Shown here: in pieces, positions 11,135 through 23,081 of the stretch
Layout: each line of letters begins with the position of its first letter
Position numbering within the stretch: the first letter of the stretch is position 1
NCBI GenBank assembly: GCA_027475525.1
Contig: JAMWFC010000049.1
Location: forward strand, 3,828,947-3,892,946
From: Macrolepiota albuminosa
Taxonomy: Eukaryota > Basidiomycota > Agaricomycetes > Agaricales > Agaricaceae
Direction: 5' to 3'
Length of the DNA: 64,000 bases
The notes under the pieces: model-generated
What the model saw: only the letters and a program-made list of their open reading frames with translations
Database searches by the model: none
Told to the model about the DNA's origin: nothing
Translations under genes and position numbers: made by a program

Positions 11135-12054
11135 ACTGGAATGTATGGTCTTGTGACAAATCCCGGCGGGGTCGGGGTTCAACGGGTCTTCTCGCCAGAG
11201 AAAAAAAATCTGAATTCACAGGGCTGCAGGCCTTCAATGGTATCTCCAGTTCCCTCCCCGATGCAGCCAGGTCAATCCGGGCATCTGTTTGATGACGACG
11301 TAATCGCCGCGATTGCAGGCAACGCCCCACGAGAGGTGAAAGAGGTCCCCTTAAAGTGGATCGCCGTATTCAGGCACCGCAAAGTGAGCTTTGCAAAGTC
11401 CGTCGCACATAGGATCGAGGTTGTGGAGGTGTCTGTGGTCAGCAATCCCGATGACCAACACGAGATCGAGGGAAAGGTCGTCTGCGAGCTTGACGTGACA
11501 GAAGGTTAGCTCATCTGCATCAGCCCCTGCTCCCCCAGACTCGAGTTCTGCATTCTGAATGACTCGGTGCCAGATATGCTCAATGAATCTGGGAACCTGC
11601 ATGAGGGATGTGCGGTGTTCTTGATTGATGAGTAAGTACAATTGTTTCTTTGGGCCTTCCCCGTTGCCATCAAAACAAATAAGTAAAATTCTCCCTATCA
11701 CAGATGCTCTGTCTGCTCTCTTGCCATGCTGAACGTAACGGAGAAACGTGATTTCAAAGTGGGCGTTTTGCAGGCCATCAACACTATGTTCCACAATCCC
11801 GCAAAATTGTTGTTACGCCCTTGACTTGGCTTTCATCCCTCTGGACTGACTTTGGACCATGCTTTTCCAGGGGCACAAAACTGAGGATTGTGAATACAAG
11901 CATGTCAATGGGCGAAGGGATGGGCTCTTGTCGCAGTGAGGTACGTATATGTTGTTGCCCAAATGACACTGTTGATGGTGACCATGACTGAATTAGACAA
12001 GATAGGTTTGTTCATGTTTCAATGTAAATGCCATGTTCATTGTTGATTGAACAG
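11135..12054. other. Unassigned sequence with a weak ORF
   Basis: A plus-strand frame at about 11235-11509 reads as a plausible protein segment (NAPREVKEVPLKWIAVFRHR, VVEVSVVSNPDDQHEIEGKV) and stops at a TAG. A GTAAGT string follows at 11630. I recognise no family. It may be the upstream part of E2 or unrelated host sequence. Nothing else is supported here. Confidence 0.25.
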
Positions 12055-13510
12055 TCAATGACCCTTGTAGCCACAGGGCTCTTTGTGGACACCAGCTACA
12101 TAGAACAGCACCAGCTCACCATCTGACCCTTGCTTGCCCTGATCCCAGTATACAACGTTGATGGTACTTGCAATGAAGTGGGGTCCATCAAGTCCATGGT
12201 GGACCTTGTTCTCTGCCACTGGTCCCATGCTGAGCACACCACCTTTGCTGTCATGAGTATTGGCAAGCAGGACATGATTTTGGAATTCCTGTGGCTCTGG
12301 GAGCACAAACCAGAGATTGACTGGACTACTGAAGAGTTGAGCAAGAGCTGGTGCCCCCAGCATTGCGTGATGTGTGCAGAAGAAGTGAAGAAGGAGTGGT
12401 GCACCACTATGTGGAAACACACAGCTATTAGGGCATGCTGTATAGGGCATCTTCCTTTTGCTGATCTTGACCTGCTGGATCCCCTGCCTCTGGTGTTCTC
12501 TCATAGGGAGGCCCTCTACAAAGACAACAGACACAGCAAAGGAGATCCCAGTCAGGAAGAGGGATACAAGGGGGAGTTCCTACCTACATAGTACCTGGAG
12601 CTTCTGGATGAAGCCATCAAGGTAGGAGACCGCATCTACGCCACTATGCTGCAACCACTGCTGGTTGTGGAGGAGATCCAGGCCAGCCAGACCACCTCCT
12701 AGTGACTGGCCCAGGCCTTTGCAGCCAATGCCCAGCCCCAGGCATTTTGAGATGCAGTCTCCAACCACCTGCACAACTTTGAGGACATCTTCCCCAAGGC
12801 CTCGTTTGACTCCTTCCCAGAATGCAAGCAGTGAGACCATGCCATCAAGCTCCTGCCAGACTCAAAGCTGGCCAACTGCAAGGTTTACCCACTCATGCCC
12901 AAGGAGCAGGATGAGCTTGATGTGTTCCTCCAGGAGAATCTGGAGTCCAGACAAATCCACCTCTCAAAGTCACTGATGGCCTCTCCAGTGTTTTTCATCA
13001 AGAAGAAAGATGGCTCCCTCCAGCTGGTCCAGGACTATCACATGCTCAACATGATAACCATCAAGAATGCTACCCACTCTCCCTCATCTTCAAGCTGATC
13101 AACAACCTCCAGGGTCGTGCTACTTCACAAAGTTGGACATCTGGTGGAGCTACAACAATGTGTGCATCCAGGAGGGAGATGAGTGGAAGGCAGCATTCAA
13201 GCAACCATGGGCTGTTTGAACCTCTGGTGACATTCTTCAGACTCACTAATAGCCCTGCCACCTTCCAGACCCTGATGAACAACATCTTCTGGGACCTGAT
13301 TGTGGACAGAGTGGTCTGTGTGTATCTTGATGACATCCTCATCTACACCAAGACACTAGAAGGAGATGCTCACAATCATCCAGTTGCTGGAGGAGTGGTG
13401 CCGCTTCCTCGAGGGGGTCTACCATAAGTTCAAAGTCTGGATGGACCACAGAAGCCTGGAGTACTTCCAATGATAAGCCCTCAGCAGGACTTAGGGAAGG
13501 ATGCTATATT
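12055..13510 (+). mobile_element. E2: Ty3/gypsy relic (protease, RT, start of RNase H)
   Basis: A decayed gypsy internal region in several frames with many stops. 12055-12597 is the protease region. Here the expected active-site DSG before ATGLFVD is missing, so TLVATGLFVD is all that remains, and the family block DMILEFLWLWEHKPEIDW is kept. 12895-13098 holds RT fingers ([20 protein letters not shown]). After frameshifts 13158-13427 holds [16 protein letters not shown] and the catalytic [11 protein letters not shown] deletion then joins RT directly to RNase H ([20 protein letters not shown]) at about 13380-13475. It is non-functional. Confidence 0.8.
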
Positions 13511-13790
13511 TAGTGACTTGGTGGGACCGGTTTGTTGGTAGCGGTTTGGTTAGGGTGTCAGCAAGGGGATGCAATGTGCCAGCAGCGCAGACACGCACGG
13601 GACTTAGCAACCACCTGACTTCACAGAACTTAGCAACCATCTGACTTATGTATCACGAGACAGATCACTGGACAACCATGGGACTGACAATCATGGGGCA
13701 TATAGATCATTTTCAGATCACTGGATCACTTGATCCATTGCCATCAGCATCCTGATCAGAAGTTGGCCGACCACATCAAATGATCTTGTT

Positions 13791-14458
13791 GGCAAGGAGG
13801 ATGTTAAGCGACCCGGTAGCAACACTTAGCGCCTAAGCGAGATGGGCTTCTTGATGGCCATATGGGCAACTATATTGAGTATTTTTCACCTGTTTGATTA
13901 GCTTACCTTCTACTGACCTTTCTATTCAGTACCATATCATCATCATCATTTCATTTGTTTAGCAACTGCTTAGCAACTTTCTTGCAATGTAGAGCAGTGA
14001 ACTTTATCACTATAAGTATGGTATCAACTTGTAGCTAGAAATCATCGAATCTCATTGATTTTCCCCAGAGTTCATATTACATTTAGTGCTCTAAGTTCTC
14101 TGAGTGGCTAACTTGTAGTCTTGAACTCAACACTTGCTCTCAATTACTCTAGCGCTCTCGCTGCTGTTGGCATCATTGACGGCCTTGCCACCAGTCTTAG
14201 TGCCTTCATCATTACAGTGTCCTGAGGACACATTATTGTATTTGTTGCCATGTACCATTAGCACCTAGCACCTATGGCAAGCATCAGGCTTAGTTGCTCA
14301 GCACTCCCTTTAAACTACTTATTAAGACTCACTTAAACTACAAGTAACTGGGATGCCTGGGACTCTTCACCCCTAGTGACCACCTGACGCTAACTTATCA
14401 ACCTTGCTAGGATCGCCTGCCTACCCAGACAGCTCTTAGCGACTTTTGGGTGTCATCA
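13791..14458 (+). mobile_element. Polypurine tract plus LTR of another retroelement
   Basis: GGCAAGGAGGA (13791-13801) is a polypurine tract immediately followed by TGTTAAGCGACCCGG. The sequence runs to GGTGTCATCA at 14458, giving a candidate 3' LTR of about 657 bp (13802-14458) with TG...CA ends. No target duplication or second LTR was found. It lies between two gypsy RNase H fragments whose conserved part overlaps (ALSRTQGR-like on the left, KKLNCHQARWS on the right), so this is not a clean insertion into one element. 13511-13790 is unassigned. Confidence 0.5.
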
Positions 14459-14462
14459 CCGG

Positions 14463-15050
14463 ATGGCCAAGAAACTGAACTGTCACCAGGCCCGGTGGTC
14501 CCTGTACCTTGCCAACTTTGACTTCATGCTGCACCACAAGCCAGGCCGTAGCATGGGGAAGCCTGACACCCTTTCTCAGCATGCTGACCATGGCTCCAGT
14601 GTGGGAGACAACAATAACATCACCCTCCTCTACCCAGAGTTGTTTGCCATTTGCACATTGGAAGGGGTGGCCATGCAGAGGGACAAGGTCAACACCCTAC
14701 AGGCTCTGGTTGCCTGCCAGCATGCGCCGCCTACACCCAGTCTTCAATCGATCCTATTCCTGGTCAATGTGCCCTGGCTCCACCACCTCCAGTCATTGCT
14801 GACAACAGCCTGGAGTACAAAGTAGAGAAGATCCTTGGCAGTTGTTTATTCTGGTGCAAGCTACAATACAAGGTCAAGTAGAAGAGCTATGGTATCAAAG
14901 ACAACTCCTGGGAATCCACCAAAAACATCGATGTGTCTGCTCTTGTGAAGAACTTTCACTGCAGTCACCCCAAGGCTCCCTGTGCCATCCAAGGCATCTA
15001 CCCCATTTACCTGGCCAACCACGTGGTCTGTGACTTGTTTTATCTGGTGT
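14463..15050 (+). pseudogene. E2b: gypsy RNase H end and chromodomain, integrase deleted
   Basis: Reading starts in RNase H (KKLNCHQARWSLYLANFDFML, then HHKPGR). It runs through the linker and, after a frame change near 14780, reaches a chromodomain-like stretch (YKVEKILGSC, LQYKVK, then SYGIKDNSWESTKNID) at about 14815-14945. The integrase that should lie between RNase H and chromodomain is deleted. Chromodomains at the C-terminus of gypsy integrases tether the preintegration complex to chromatin, so this belonged to a chromovirus. The end meets a polypurine tract and LTR. Confidence 0.7.
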
Positions 15051-15069
15051 GTTGAGACACGGCACTCTA

Positions 15070-15399
15070 AGGGGGGGATGATGTCAGGAGACTCCTTTTT
15101 TTGGCCACCCCAGAGTTCTTCAGCAGTCTCAGGAGATCTCCAGGACGGCCCACCCTTTGTTGGATTTCACCAGGACACTCCCACACCATCATAGAAGTAC
15201 TGTACAGCTGTTCTCATGCCCCCACCTCTTGCACTGATGCGCCACACTGTGGCAGAGGAATCCTTAGACTTGTCTCTTTGGATTTCCCTCTGCCAGGTGA
15301 TTAGTCATTTCCCTGTTGTATTTACTGTCTCTAATAAACTTTGGATTTCCCTCTGCCAGTTGTGTGATTTAGCCGCAACCTCCAGAGGTTGCCTTTACA
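15070..15399 (+). mobile_element. Polypurine tract and 3' LTR of E2b
   Basis: AGGGGGGGA (15070-15078) directly precedes TGATGTCAGGAGACTCC, a classic 3' LTR start downstream of a gypsy pol. The probable 3' end is TTTACA at 15399, about 321 bp. An AATAAA lies at about 15331 and a 22-bp direct repeat (TTTGGATTTCCCTCTGCCAG) occurs at about 15279 and 15339. The right boundary is uncertain because copia homology starts within a few bases of it. Confidence 0.6.
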
Positions 15400-16779
15400 G
15401 CTATGTACTCAGCGCCGCATGATGAGGCCATGACTGTACGTTGTTTCCTTGTAGACCATGAGACAATACCTGATTCCAATGACCATGTGTATCTCCCAAC
15501 ACTCTGTCTTGTGTCTAGGCAATTTGCCCAGTCCGAGTCCATAAAACCAACTAATGTAATTAGTTGGGTTCCTCTGAGTGATAACTCTAGTATCCAAGTG
15601 CCTTTTAGGTACTGTAGCGTTTGTATTGCCATGTGCCAATGAGTTTGTATGTAATAGTCAAGATACTGCAAGAGTTGTTGAATGGCATACTGTATGTCAG
15701 GTCATGTCAACACAGCTAGCCAAAGTAGCCCTCCCACCAACTTTCTATATGGTAATTGTAGTATTTTATTCTGTTCTTCATCTGATAGAACCAATATATC
15801 TGCACATCAAAGCTTTATTCCAGGTTCCATTGGAGTAGACACTGGATGTGCAGCTAGTTGGCCAAACTGTTGGATCAGTCTGTTGATCAGCAATGTTTGT
15901 GATAAGTGGACTCTGCAGTTGTCTCTATCCCATTCCATGGCAATTCCTTAGATATGCCTAGGTGTCTCCAGATCTGTGATGGTTCATACATTGGCCATTT
16001 TCTTTTTGAATTGTTAATTAGCAGACTTTATGCTTCTGATGGCCAGGAAATCGTCAACGTGAACTCCTACCATTACTGTCCCAGTCGCGTTTTTCCAGTA
16101 GTAAATACATGCCTCGCATGCCAGTTGTATGAACCCCCATTTCTTCATGTGCCCATTGAGAGTCTTATTCCATATCCTCCCAGCTTGCTTCATACTGTAG
16201 AGCCCTCTTGCCAGTTTGCATACCCAGCTTTTTCTATCTTGTTCTTCAAATCCTTTAGGCTATTCTATATAAACCACTTCATCCTCTGGTAAGATGCTGT
16301 TTAAGAAAGCCGTCTTCATGTCTATTTGATTTGCATCCCAATTAAGTGTCGCTGCAAGATGAAGTAGAATTCTCCAGGATTCTGTGTGCATGGTAGGTGA
16401 GGTGGTTCTGTTAATCTTTACTATATATTTGATTAAATCCTTGGATTACACGTCACGTTTTGAACCTTGTTATTGCTCCCTTCTCATTGCACTTTAGTGA
16501 ATACTGGTCTACCTTTCAAGATACAATGTCCAGTAGGAATTTCTTCTCATGGAATTAGGGTCTATACCCCCATTTCCTTTAGAGAGTTTAGTTCTTCATG
16601 ATAGGACTCCTCCCACCTTTGCTTGTCTGGCAAGTTTTTGGCCTCTTCCCATGTATTGGGACTATCTAAGTCAGCTCCTAGGTCCAAATCTAGTAGGTCT
16701 TCAATTGTGTTAAGCATTGCCAAGACCTGGTCAAGATTTTGTTCTGGTTTGACGTGTGTTTGACCCTCTCACCTCAGAT
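15400..16779 (-). pseudogene. E3 copia reverse transcriptase and RNase H
   Basis: 15671-15409 reads the copia RNase H (VGFMDSDWANCLDTRQSVG, SGIVSWSTRKQRTVMASS, AEYIAVKAT). 16400-15750 holds RT in broken frames: HLAATLNWDANQIDMKTAFL around 16370-16300, then a GLYSMKQAGRIWNKTLNGHM-like stretch and VHVDDFLAI around 16050. These are the copia RT core and catalytic VDD. Stops and shifts are frequent. Confidence 0.75.
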
Positions 16780-18377
16780 TCAGTCTGCTGCCTCCTTCAA
16801 CTCTCTTACTGCCCTATTTATATGATTTTCCTCTTGAATTCTACCAATAGCCTTTTCAGTAGAGATGATGGCTCTTGTAGATTGGTGAAGTTGAAGTACA
16901 GCCTCAGGTTTATTTCTCGCCTCTTCCTGTATTGGTTGATCTCCTTCAGGTATAATGCCAGGCATGTTTTGGTCCTCTTCATTGCTATCTTCAATGTAAT
17001 CTGGTTTTGTTGATAATACTTGTCTAGTAATTGTTTTGATGGTGGGTAGATCATCTTCTTGGTCTAGGGTGTGCTGTGGTATTGAATTGGGTATTGTCTT
17101 GTGGTGGCTTTTGATAAAGTGAACATGGTAGGAGCTATATACTTTCTTATTGAGGCAGTCATAGCACCAACAGGCTTTGGAGTTTGGATCATATCCAATT
17201 AAGACGCACTTGATTGACCATTCAAATATCTTGGGATTATGTCTGTTCTGGATGAGCACAAACACTCAACAGCCAATTTCTTTAATATTTAAGTAATTAG
17301 ACTTTTGTCCATACCATAATTTGTCAGGTGTGACATTGTGAGCAGTTGGGATTTTAGTCTTCCCATGGAGGTGTGCCGCAGTGAGGTAAAATTCATCCCA
17401 TAAGTTTAGAGGACATTTTGCTGACAGTCTCATTGTGTGTGCCTTGCCCATGAGTGTTTGATGCATGTGTTCCACTCCTTCCATGTGAGCTGATGTATAA
17501 GGAGCTCTGACCTCTAATATTATGCCTCTCTCTCAATACCATGTCTTGTGTTGATCACCATTAAGTTCACTGTCTCCTCCTGTTCTCAATATCTTAAGAC
17601 GTATTCCGGTCTTGTTTTTTTGCAAGCTATTATCCATGCTTTGAGTTTGTTAAATGCGTTGTCTTTGACTTTTAGTGTAATAGACCATGGTTTGCCAGTA
17701 TAGTTGTCAACAATATTTATAATATAATTATTGCCCATATGAGATGTAACTGCAGTTTGTTCAGCTAAGTCTACCCATACTTTCTCTAGCTGTGTTGTTG
17801 TTTTATGCTCCTCCCCTTCCTCCCTCTCCTTTGGTACTGGTGTCCTGGCCTGCTTGCCAAGGATACAGTGGTCACATATTGGAGGCTTTTTGGGGAAGGA
17901 GGAGGGCATATTTTTGACCATCTTGGCACATGCCATCTGGATGATAGATTGGTAATTTGCATGCCCCAGTCTAAGGTGCCAGGTTTTGAGGTCTGGTGAA
18001 GCATGAATGGCAAGCACAGAATCAACAGCAGTGTTGAGAGCATATAGGTTGCAGCTAGAGATGAGGAAACCAGTAGCAATCAGTTTTCCATTTGATTTTG
18101 CAGTTAGAGTGGCTTTTGTATTGGTGAACAAGGTAGTGATACCAAATATATTTGTAAGTTTGCTTACAGATATCACCTTTACTGTGGACTTTGGAACATA
18201 TAGCATGTCTTTGAGATCTAGGAAACATCCATCTCCAGTGTGTAAGCATATTGTCCCTACTCCTGTTGCTACAATTGGAGAGTTACCCACTCCACAAATT
18301 GGTTTATTCTGTATTGGTTGGAGAGAAGTGAAGTCTGTAGCATCTTGTGAAATATGTATGGTTGCCCCAGAGTCCAA
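16780..18377 (-). pseudogene. E3 copia protease and integrase
   Basis: The frame from 18377 begins MDSGATIHISQDATDF, the copia protease active site. It continues to the GAG-pre-integrase zinc-binding HHCC (LRLGHANYQ..., CDHCILGKQ) and the integrase core start (WVDLAEQTAV, YIINIVDNYTGK). After a frameshift near 17590, 17484-17266 gives EGVEHMHQTLMGKAHTMRLS (the catalytic Glu region) and LNLWDEFYLTAAHLHGKTK. 17265-16780 gives the C-terminal VLIGYDPNSKACWCYD. Protease and integrase act in particle maturation and integration. Confidence 0.8.
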
Positions 18378-18439
18378 AAAAAAATGGGTTCAGTTTGTCT
18401 TCACATGATAGAATCATTTTGTGATGATGCAGGTCAGTT

Positions 18440-19409
18440 TTGGTGCTGATTTCTGGCTCCTCCTCAAAGGCAACCCATGCATCAACCTCAAGCATCTTCA
18501 TCTCAGAAATAGAATCTGATGTCAGACCTACAAAGTCAGACTTGGTGGCAGGTTGCGTATTATTCCCCTGTGCTGCGAGGTATGCAGCAATTGTCTCTGA
18601 ATTGCCCTCCAGAGTAAATGCACTTCCTCCTCCTGTTGGAGTAAATGTGATCTTGGATGTTTTCTTCTTATCCTTGTGATCTTGTTGTAGTAAGCCAAGC
18701 GGGCCGTCTTCAATTTCTCCAGTGTCTTTCCTGCCATACCTCCACTGTCAAAGATGCACCATGGTGCAGTATGTCCCATCAAGACTTGTGCAGGGCAGTC
18801 CCATGACTTTCATGCAGAACATATGAGTTTGCATCCTTGAGCAACCTTTGCAGCTAGAGCAGTGAGTGCCATGTCAACCAGATTTGATCCAGACTTGTCA
18901 GCCTCCAGAAGAGTCTGTTTCTCCTCCAGGACTCTTCCAATCTCTGCTGGGCCATAGGTCTTCATATTACTAGTCTGTCCTATGTCATGAGATATTATCG
19001 AGCAGATGTGGTTGAAAGATTTGTTGGAAAGGGCTGACAGCACTGCAATGGACTTCAGGAGATCCTTCATGACTTCTCCTGCATCAAAGGCATGATCAAT
19101 CTTGTTGTAAATCACATCAACAGTCTTTGTAAGAGGTTCCAACAGAGAGCACTTGGCTGTCAAGGCTTTCTGCAGAAGATGTACCTGCCTAACTAGAATG
19201 GCACCACCATGTCTACTCTTCAAATAATCCTACAAGGCCACTGGGGCTTCTTTGTCAGCACACAGTTTCTGGTCTGATGGGGAGATTGCACACTTCAGGA
19301 ATAAACAAGCCAATTGTCTATTTGATGCCCAAGCCCGGCAGGCATTTGGCTTATAAGCATTGTGTGGAGGAAGAGGCGGGTCAAATATGTAATCCCAGAG
19401 CTGGACCAT
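18440..19409 (-). pseudogene. E3 copia gag
   Basis: Gag begins MVQLWDYIFDPPLPPHN at 19409. It meets a TAG after KEAPVAL and continues as YLKSRHGGAILVRQVHLLQK..., a UBN2-like copia capsid region, to about 18810. Downstream 18660-18440 is a Ser/Thr-rich linker (TPTGGGSAFTLEGNS, MKMLEVDAWVAFEEEPEIS) leading into the protease. No clear CCHC knuckle was seen. It is decayed. Confidence 0.65.
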
Positions 19410-19696
19410 TGTAACGGAGTCACACGTAGTACTAGCATCAACGACGCTATCATTACCCAGTAGAGTATTACATAAGACAACATCTTGTTTTCACTCTAAG
19501 TACTAGTCAAATCCAATACTGCGGTCTGATTTAGCATTTGTGTGATACACACAAGATAGTTCTAACTCGTAACTCAGGTTACATTTTTTAAAAAATCTTC
19601 TGCTATCGGCTTTAAACTCTAGGCTTGTTACCAACTAGGCAACTATCATCAAAACCTTTCGATTCCCTGTTGGCATCACATTGAGAACGTGCTTCC

Positions 19697-22419
19697 ATGA
19701 CTGGCTCTCTTGATCTGGATCCTCCATATCCAGCTGCAGACACAGGTGACCTACCTGTGCTTCAAGCTGTGAAGACGCAATCTGCGTCAGCATACCAACC
19801 TCTGCCAAAGCAGGATGAAAAGATTCCTCACGATGTCAGCACGAGCTTTGGAATGCCTGGTGGGCTATTTGTATCACGGATGATGTCCATTGTACGACCT
19901 GGTGGAAAACCAGGAGAGAGATCCGCGGTCTCAGGAGTGTCGCTGCCAGCGAGCCAAATGCCTTCATTGATGTATCTGGTATTGCCCGAGAGCTCGTCAG
20001 CTCGTTCTGAGGGTCAACCAGATATTACCCAGTATTCGGAAATGGTACAAAGCAGCATGTTTGCGCATAGTACTCCATTCCGGACTGCATCTACTGAACA
20101 GCTTTTGGAATATGTGGCCAATGCAGCTACTGAACCAGGACCGTCGTCACTGATGACACAAGGACAGGCGCAAGGACCAGCAATAGTGGTCAGTAGGGAG
20201 GACAACGATGTCATAAGGTTGGAAAAGGCGTCGACAGTGCCTGGAATTCCAGAGTTGCACAGATGGGCTGGCAAACAGCCGCAAGTGAGGCATGATGGCC
20301 TCAGGAGAGTTATGGACTTAGAGTCCGAGCTGGAATCCTCAGATGATGAGGAAAGCAAAAGGTCGCATTTGACCTTGTCTATCCAGTTACAGCTGGTGTT
20401 AGACCGATATCTGTCGGTCGCAAAGGAATCGACGTGAAAGTGTCTGCAGCTTTATGTAGTAAAGCACTTACAGTTGCTGGCTGCTAGGAGCCACGATGTA
20501 CCCTGTGCAGATTCGAATGAATATATCAAATTGTTTGTGCGTATCTTCGAACTTGAAGTGGTTGAATACCTTAAGCACAAAGCGGCGCAAGGGTCAGCAG
20601 TCTCTACGGCCACTCCGGCCAACTCAGTAGAATGTGAGATGAGTGTGCGCCGACAAGCGCCATTAATCGCAGATGCGATGGAGTTGCTCAATGTGCCTTG
20701 TCAGGCCAATGAGTCTCAGCAAGACTATGTGTGGCGTCAGAATGCCACAAACCGTCAATGCATTGTTAGTGGAGTGCCTCAGCAGGCATTGTCTGAGGTA
20801 GAGACTGTGACAACAACTCCGGCAGAGCCAGAGGTAATACTTGCAGTGCAGGAGGTTAAGACACCTCGAAAGCAAGTTACTATCAAGAAAGAGGTGGACG
20901 AAGTCCACATTCAGGATGAACAAACATGACCACAATGCGTAGTGCGACGTGTCCACCTAGTGGACAACTGGAATGAACACGTCAATTACCAGAAGATACG
21001 CAACCAGGACTTGCGCAATCATGGTGAGTCGTTAATTGACGACCAGGGGGTAGCCTTTGAAGGGCGTGAGGGGGTAATGCCTGTCGATGACATGCAGCAA
21101 AAATTTGCGGCTTGAACTGCTGAACCGGACAGAAATCCGGGTGGTAGTAATAATAGTAGTGACCACTACGAGTGGAGGGAGCCAATTTGTCACAATAATG
21201 ACGGAGGAAGGCATGATCGTAGGAATGACGATCAAGACAATAATAATCGTCGTGATAGTGGCAGGTGGGCTGGTGGAGTACCAGCAGAGCCACAAGTAGG
21301 GCAACAGCCCACCCCACAGCCAGAACGAACGGCCAATAAACACCTGTTTCGCAGTCCCCGGGCATTTTTGATGCCCGCACCTCATGAATTGCATGAAACT
21401 ATGCTGGGAATGAATGAAGCGGTCAGGATCCATATGGATCATATGCATGACCATCTCACTCGTCTGGTGGACGACTCCCTTGGAGTCAGGTTTAAATTCC
21501 ATGCTGGGGTAAGTCCCCGTAAGTCCAATGGTAAGCACATCCATGCGTACGCCAGAGGACACAGGTTCTCCCAACTGGAAGATTGGGCCATGGACTTCTG
21601 CTACCACCTAGCAGCCTGCTGCTATGGTGGAGATGACATGGACCAGGAAAGGATATTTGTGCTACACGAATTTATGGAGGGAGAGGCTTGGAATTGGTTC
21701 CGTCACCATGTCCTCCACATTAATCGTGACAAATTGCATTGGACATTTAAAGAAGTCCTGATAGGACTGTATAATCGGTTTGTCAACGCTGCTACAATGC
21801 AGGAAGCTCATGATGCCTTTAGGAAGGCAGTGTATGATGCTAAGACTGGCATCCAGACCTTTTATGATGACCTGGTGGGCCATGCACAGAATATGGCCGT
21901 CTATCCAGATGAATACACTATTCACAAGACATTCCTGGACGGAATACCCGCAGACATGAGGAGAGCGTTAATACGCGACGACAATTTATCTCTGGAGGTC
22001 AATACTGTGACCAAATTCTTGGCGTATGCCATCCGTTATGACAATCGCAATTCGCGATTCATTGTTCGTAAGACAATCCCTGAGGCCAACGGCCTCGATT
22101 GAAGCCTGCTGGACAATTGCCAGCAAAGGATAGTCGAGCCTTTTCAGGTCAGAATCAAGTAGCACCAAGAGGAGTGGTGGCGCCTGCAGTGCGTATGGCA
22201 GGCAAAACCGCTGGAGTCTCAGGAGTGGCCCAGAGAAGGCCTGCTGGGGATCCCTCAGTGTGCTACAATTGTGGCAGGAGCGGGCATTTCGCTAAGGAGT
22301 GTCCCGCCCTCCTAGGGCACACATCCAAGCAGCCCATACGGCTGCGGCACCAAGCAATGTTGTCAGTGATGACAAGAATGATGAGATCGTTGAAGAAGCG
22401 GAGGAGGAGCCGCAAGTAG
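19697..22419 (+). pseudogene. E5a gag
   Basis: The long N-terminal part is Ser/Pro/Gln-rich (19697-20929, two frames), with LQLLAARSHDVP aligning to LQRLGDNGYDVP in E5c. A decayed stretch follows (20930-21367). Then comes the capsid domain 21368-22102 (YARGHRFSQLEDWAMDF, FVLHEFMEGEAWNWFRHHVL, FYDDLVGHAQNM), a retrotransposon gag domain. 22099-22419 in another frame carries the knuckle CYNCGRSGHFAKEC (CX2CX4HX4C). At least two frameshifts separate these from the protease. Confidence 0.75.
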
Positions 22420-23081
22420 AGGCTGACGGGTCAGAAGTGGATGACGCTGAGAGCGTCCAGATTGATGGCAATGAATACGTCACAGTGGACGTGTATGACA
22501 GTGACTATTATGCTTGTGAGGATGAGGAAGAACACCTGTTTGCACTGACTGAGTGCTGTGGAGATCAGCACGTCCAAATGAGATGCGTAACCCTGCAGAA
22601 GGCAACAAATAAGTTGCAGCGGCCACGCTATACTCCTGAAGAGAAGGAGTGCCTGGTCACGTATGTTGATGTCAATGGACATCTGGCATGGACATTGTGG
22701 GACTCGGGGAGTACCACTACAGGCATTACGCCCAAGTTTGCTCACGTCAACGTGATTCGCATTCATGAACTGGAGGAGCCATTGATGCTCCAGCTGGGGA
22801 CTGTAGGGAGTCGCGCTATGGTACAGTTTGGCGTGGAAGTGAGGATAAAGACGTCAGGAACATCAACAAAAGAATACGTGGATATAGCGAATTTTGATCG
22901 CTACGACATGATTATCGATACGCCGTTCATGCGTAAGAACAAGGTGTCGCTGGATTTCGTGAATGACATGGTCGTTGTGAATGGTACACCTCTGAAGGCG
23001 GAGAAAGTTGTGTTGAACAACACAGATGGTCGGTTGAGATGCTATCGCGCAACTGAAAAGCAGCGTGATGAACGCAACTGA
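22299..23081 (+). pseudogene. E5a retropepsin
   Basis: An acidic N-terminal linker (DDKNDEIVEEAEEEPQVEAD) leads to the protease with TLWDSGSTTTGITPKFAH and FDRYDMIIDTPFMRKNKV, the second being a variant of the usual MILGTPFM. The frame ends at a TGA at 23079-23081 followed by CTA. E5b has a TGA at the same alignment position, unlike its other stops. Confidence 0.75.

Larger units (their letters stand above)
15400..19409 (-). mobile_element. E3: Ty1/copia retrotransposon relic
   Basis: On the minus strand the order is gag, protease, integrase, RT, RNase H, which is diagnostic for Ty1/copia. Gag through the integrase core is in one frame apart from a shift at an A8 run (18378-18385). Frame changes near 17590 and in the RT break pol. 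The gag ATG is at 19409-19407. LTRs were not identified: the 3' end abuts the LTR at 15399, and the 5' side (19410-19696) has only a weak TGGTAACAAGCC string that could be a primer-binding site. Confidence 0.85.

Noticed and set aside
10198..11142. Clear 8-bp target duplication of the inverted-repeat element
   Set aside because: Flanking octamers do not match; only the left one fits the hAT target pattern.
13802..14458. Solo LTR cleanly inserted into one gypsy RNase H gene
   Set aside because: No target duplication, and a polypurine tract plus unassigned 280 bp precede it.
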